6,961 nt of DNA from an uncultured Polyangiaceae bacterium. GTDB lineage: Bacteria > Myxococcota_A > Polyangia > Polyangiales > Polyangiaceae. A program made the position numbers and the translations under genes. The stretch lies in contig CALKVR010001204.1 in NCBI GenBank assembly GCA_938004815.1, forward strand, positions 1-6,961, in the 5' to 3' direction. The notes below the pieces were generated by a model. That model was not told where the DNA came from and ran no database searches. It worked only from the letters and a program-made list of their open reading frames with translations. Below are positions 5,640 to 6,961 of the stretch, in pieces. How positions within the stretch are numbered: the stretch's first letter is position 1; every line of letters starts with the position of its first letter.

Positions 5640-6920
5640 GTGCGGTGGGAGACTTCTACCCCGGCCATGGGGAGCGACGCACGCGGGCCCGAGACCGAGC
5701 GCGAGGGTCCGGTGGGAGTCCCGCTGCCGCCGTATCGGCCGCCAGGGCGCGGACGTCCGAGGTTGAGCGCGCGGGCGACGCGGTGGACGGCGACCTTCAT
5801 CGGGGCATCGTTGGTCTCGGCCTTGATCGCCGGCTTGTGGGTTCACCGCGAGCGCCGGGGTCGGCAGCGTGTCCTCGACGTCGTCGCGCTAGATGATGGT
5901 CGAGCCGTCGTGATGACCGTGGCGTCATCCGGAGAAGGAGCGATCCAGCTGGTCGACGGCTCTGGGGAGAGCGTATGGACCTCCGCAGCAGTGGTGGACA
6001 TCCTCCAGCCGCCGCCGCTCTCTATTGCGGACGAGGCAGCTGTCGTAACGCTGGGCGACGAGTCGGCGTACCGGCTCGCCGACGGCCGGGCCTGGGCCGA
6101 TCTCGCCGACCGCGAGGGCGTGAGCATCGATGCGACCACCGGAGTCGAGCGGTTTCGTGTGCCGTTCGGCGGCGGCACGCGATTCGTTCACGTCGGCGAC
6201 TCGCTCGTCGTCGAAGAGTCGACACCACGAGCCTCGACCGCGTACGCGCTATCCGACGGGGCGCCGATCGCGCTGGGCGGTCGTGTCTGCCGTGCGGGCG
6301 CGCACCTCCTCCGCGTCGACGGCCGCGAAGCCAGCTTGCTCGATCCAGACGACTGGGCCGTGCTGGTAGGCGCGGAGACCCCCCTCGATTTCGATAGTCC
6401 GCGTTGCGGAATCTACAAAGACGCCGTCATCGTAGCGGAGACGACTGGCGAGGATCGTAAGCTCGCGGCCCTGGAGACGCAGACGCTCAGCCTCCGTTGG
6501 GCACTGAGGTTGGAGTCCCCGCCACCACCGAGTGGATCCTGTCGGCTCGGAATGAGCCTACCGATGGCAGAGGCGCTACCGCGGTACCTGCCCCTCCACG
6601 CTGGTGACCGCTTGCTCGTGGTCGATCTCGACAGCGGCGAAGTCGCAGCACGGGCGGCAGCGATCCACGCGGGGCGCCAATGCAGCCCGGGGCTCGTCAT
6701 CCATGACGGTCGGGCCTACGAAATCGGCGAGAGCCGCATCATCGCTTTCACTCCCGATTCCCTCGGCACGCACCGCTTGGATCTCGCGGAGCAGCTCGAA
6801 GCCGCCCCGAGCCTGGCCGGTCGCTACGCTTGGGTGAAGACGAGAGCCGGCGTCGGCCGCCTGCGACTCCCCGACCTCGTGCCCGATGCGGCGTTCGAAT
6901 GGCTGACAGCCAAACCGTAG
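5640..6920 (+). CDS. Single-pass membrane protein with a PQQ/WD-like beta-propeller domain
   Basis: This encodes a 426-residue protein I cannot assign to a named family. Residues 1-50 are polar and rich in Pro, Gly and Arg, with no signal peptide. Residues ~51-68 (TFIGASLVSALIAGLWV) form one membrane helix, so it is a signal-anchor protein. The remaining ~350 residues are beta-rich, with repeated hydrophobic strand-turn units of the form A-x-x-x-D-x-x-G-x-x-x-W/R. Examples are QLVDGSGESVWT (103-114), SIDATTGVERFR (162-173), AALETQTLSLRW (276-287), VVDLDSGEVAAR (327-338) and AFTPDSLGTHRL (369-380). They resemble PQQ-binding-like propeller blades. Four cysteines (217, 256, 301, 348) lie only in this domain and could form disulfides, which favours an extracytoplasmic location. 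Basic residues flank both sides of the helix, so charge alone does not settle topology. GTG 5640 is the first start after an in-frame TGA (5610-5612); ATG 5667 is an alternative nine codons in. There is no Shine-Dalgarno. Catalytic residues are not recognisable, so a binding or scaffold role is more likely than an enzyme. Confidence 0.78.
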   Translation: MRWETSTPAMGSDARGPETEREGPVGVPLPPYRPPGRGRPRLSARATRWTATFIGASLVSALIAGLWVHRERRGRQRVLDVVALDDGRAVVMTVASSGEGAIQLVDGSGESVWTSAAVVDILQPPPLSIADEAAVVTLGDESAYRLADGRAWADLADREGVSIDATTGVERFRVPFGGGTRFVHVGDSLVVEESTPRASTAYALSDGAPIALGGRVCRAGAHLLRVDGREASLLDPDDWAVLVGAETPLDFDSPRCGIYKDAVIVAETTGEDRKLAALETQTLSLRWALRLESPPPPSGSCRLGMSLPMAEALPRYLPLHAGDRLLVVDLDSGEVAARAAAIHAGRQCSPGLVIHDGRAYEIGESRIIAFTPDSLGTHRLDLAEQLEAAPSLAGRYAWVKTRAGVGRLRLPDLVPDAAFEWLTAKP

Positions 6921-6937
6921 GGCAGGCTCCCGCGCGC

Positions 6938-6961
6938 ATGTCGCTCGAGCCCGTCCGAACC
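6938..6961 (+). CDS. Possible start of a further gene, cut by the right edge
   Basis: An ATG at 6938 opens eight codons (MSLEPVRT) that run off the window, 17 bases after the preceding stop. A GGCAGG at 6921-6926 is a possible but distant ribosome binding site. The spacing would suit a downstream operon member, but eight codons are too few to call a gene. Confidence 0.2.

Noticed and set aside
5579..5800. 74-residue N-terminal extension of the Cys-rich protein
   Set aside because: It would overlap the first part of the divergent propeller gene and is low-complexity Arg/Gly/Pro. The export signal begins at the GTG at 5578, which has its own -10-like box.
1..6961. tRNA, rRNA, CRISPR array, insertion sequence or attachment site
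   Set aside because: I saw no cloverleaf-like segment, spaced direct repeats, transposase motifs or terminal inverted repeats; nearly all bases are in the six genes.

Overview
The window is a GC-rich stretch of bacterial chromosome with tightly packed genes. I read six protein-coding genes, one of them cut by the left edge, plus a doubtful gene start at the right edge. The very high GC, the VgrG remnant, the Cys-rich short envelope protein with an Arg-rich leader and the large extracytoplasmic propeller-like protein together suggest a Myxococcota (Polyangiales-like) genome. That assignment is an inference from style; no rRNA or other phylogenetic marker is present except ppc.

Bases 1-1461 are the tail of a type VI secretion locus. 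The C-terminal part of a VgrG spike protein is followed after 16 bases by a 314-residue P-loop ATPase of the ABC/RecF-like type. The ATPase has a good Walker A but unusual residues at the positions that normally hold the catalytic glutamate and the switch histidine. Bases 1516-2391 encode a membrane protein with three N-terminal hydrophobic segments and a helical, TPR-like domain; its role is unknown.

Bases 2471-5125 encode a complete phosphoenolpyruvate carboxylase (ppc, 884 aa). All the catalytic residues and all four aspartate-inhibition residues known from the E. coli enzyme can be located at a nearly constant offset. It converges, with only 12 bases between, on a small minus-strand gene (5138-5578) for a 10-cysteine secreted or lipoprotein-like protein. 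From a 61-base divergent region a plus-strand gene (5640-6920) then runs rightward; it encodes a single-pass membrane protein with a large PQQ/WD-like beta-propeller domain.

Only the VgrG-ATPase pair looks like a functional unit. ppc is ordinary housekeeping anaplerosis, and the flanking genes are envelope proteins of unknown function. A recurring feature is a TAnnnT-like hexamer ending only 6-8 bases before the start codon of the independently transcribed genes, usually without a well-placed Shine-Dalgarno. This suggests leaderless or near-leaderless transcripts. I found no RNA gene, CRISPR array, insertion sequence or clear mobile element, and I do not see convincing evidence for a wholly new system. 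The best leads are the VgrG-linked degenerate ATPase and the leaderless-start pattern.
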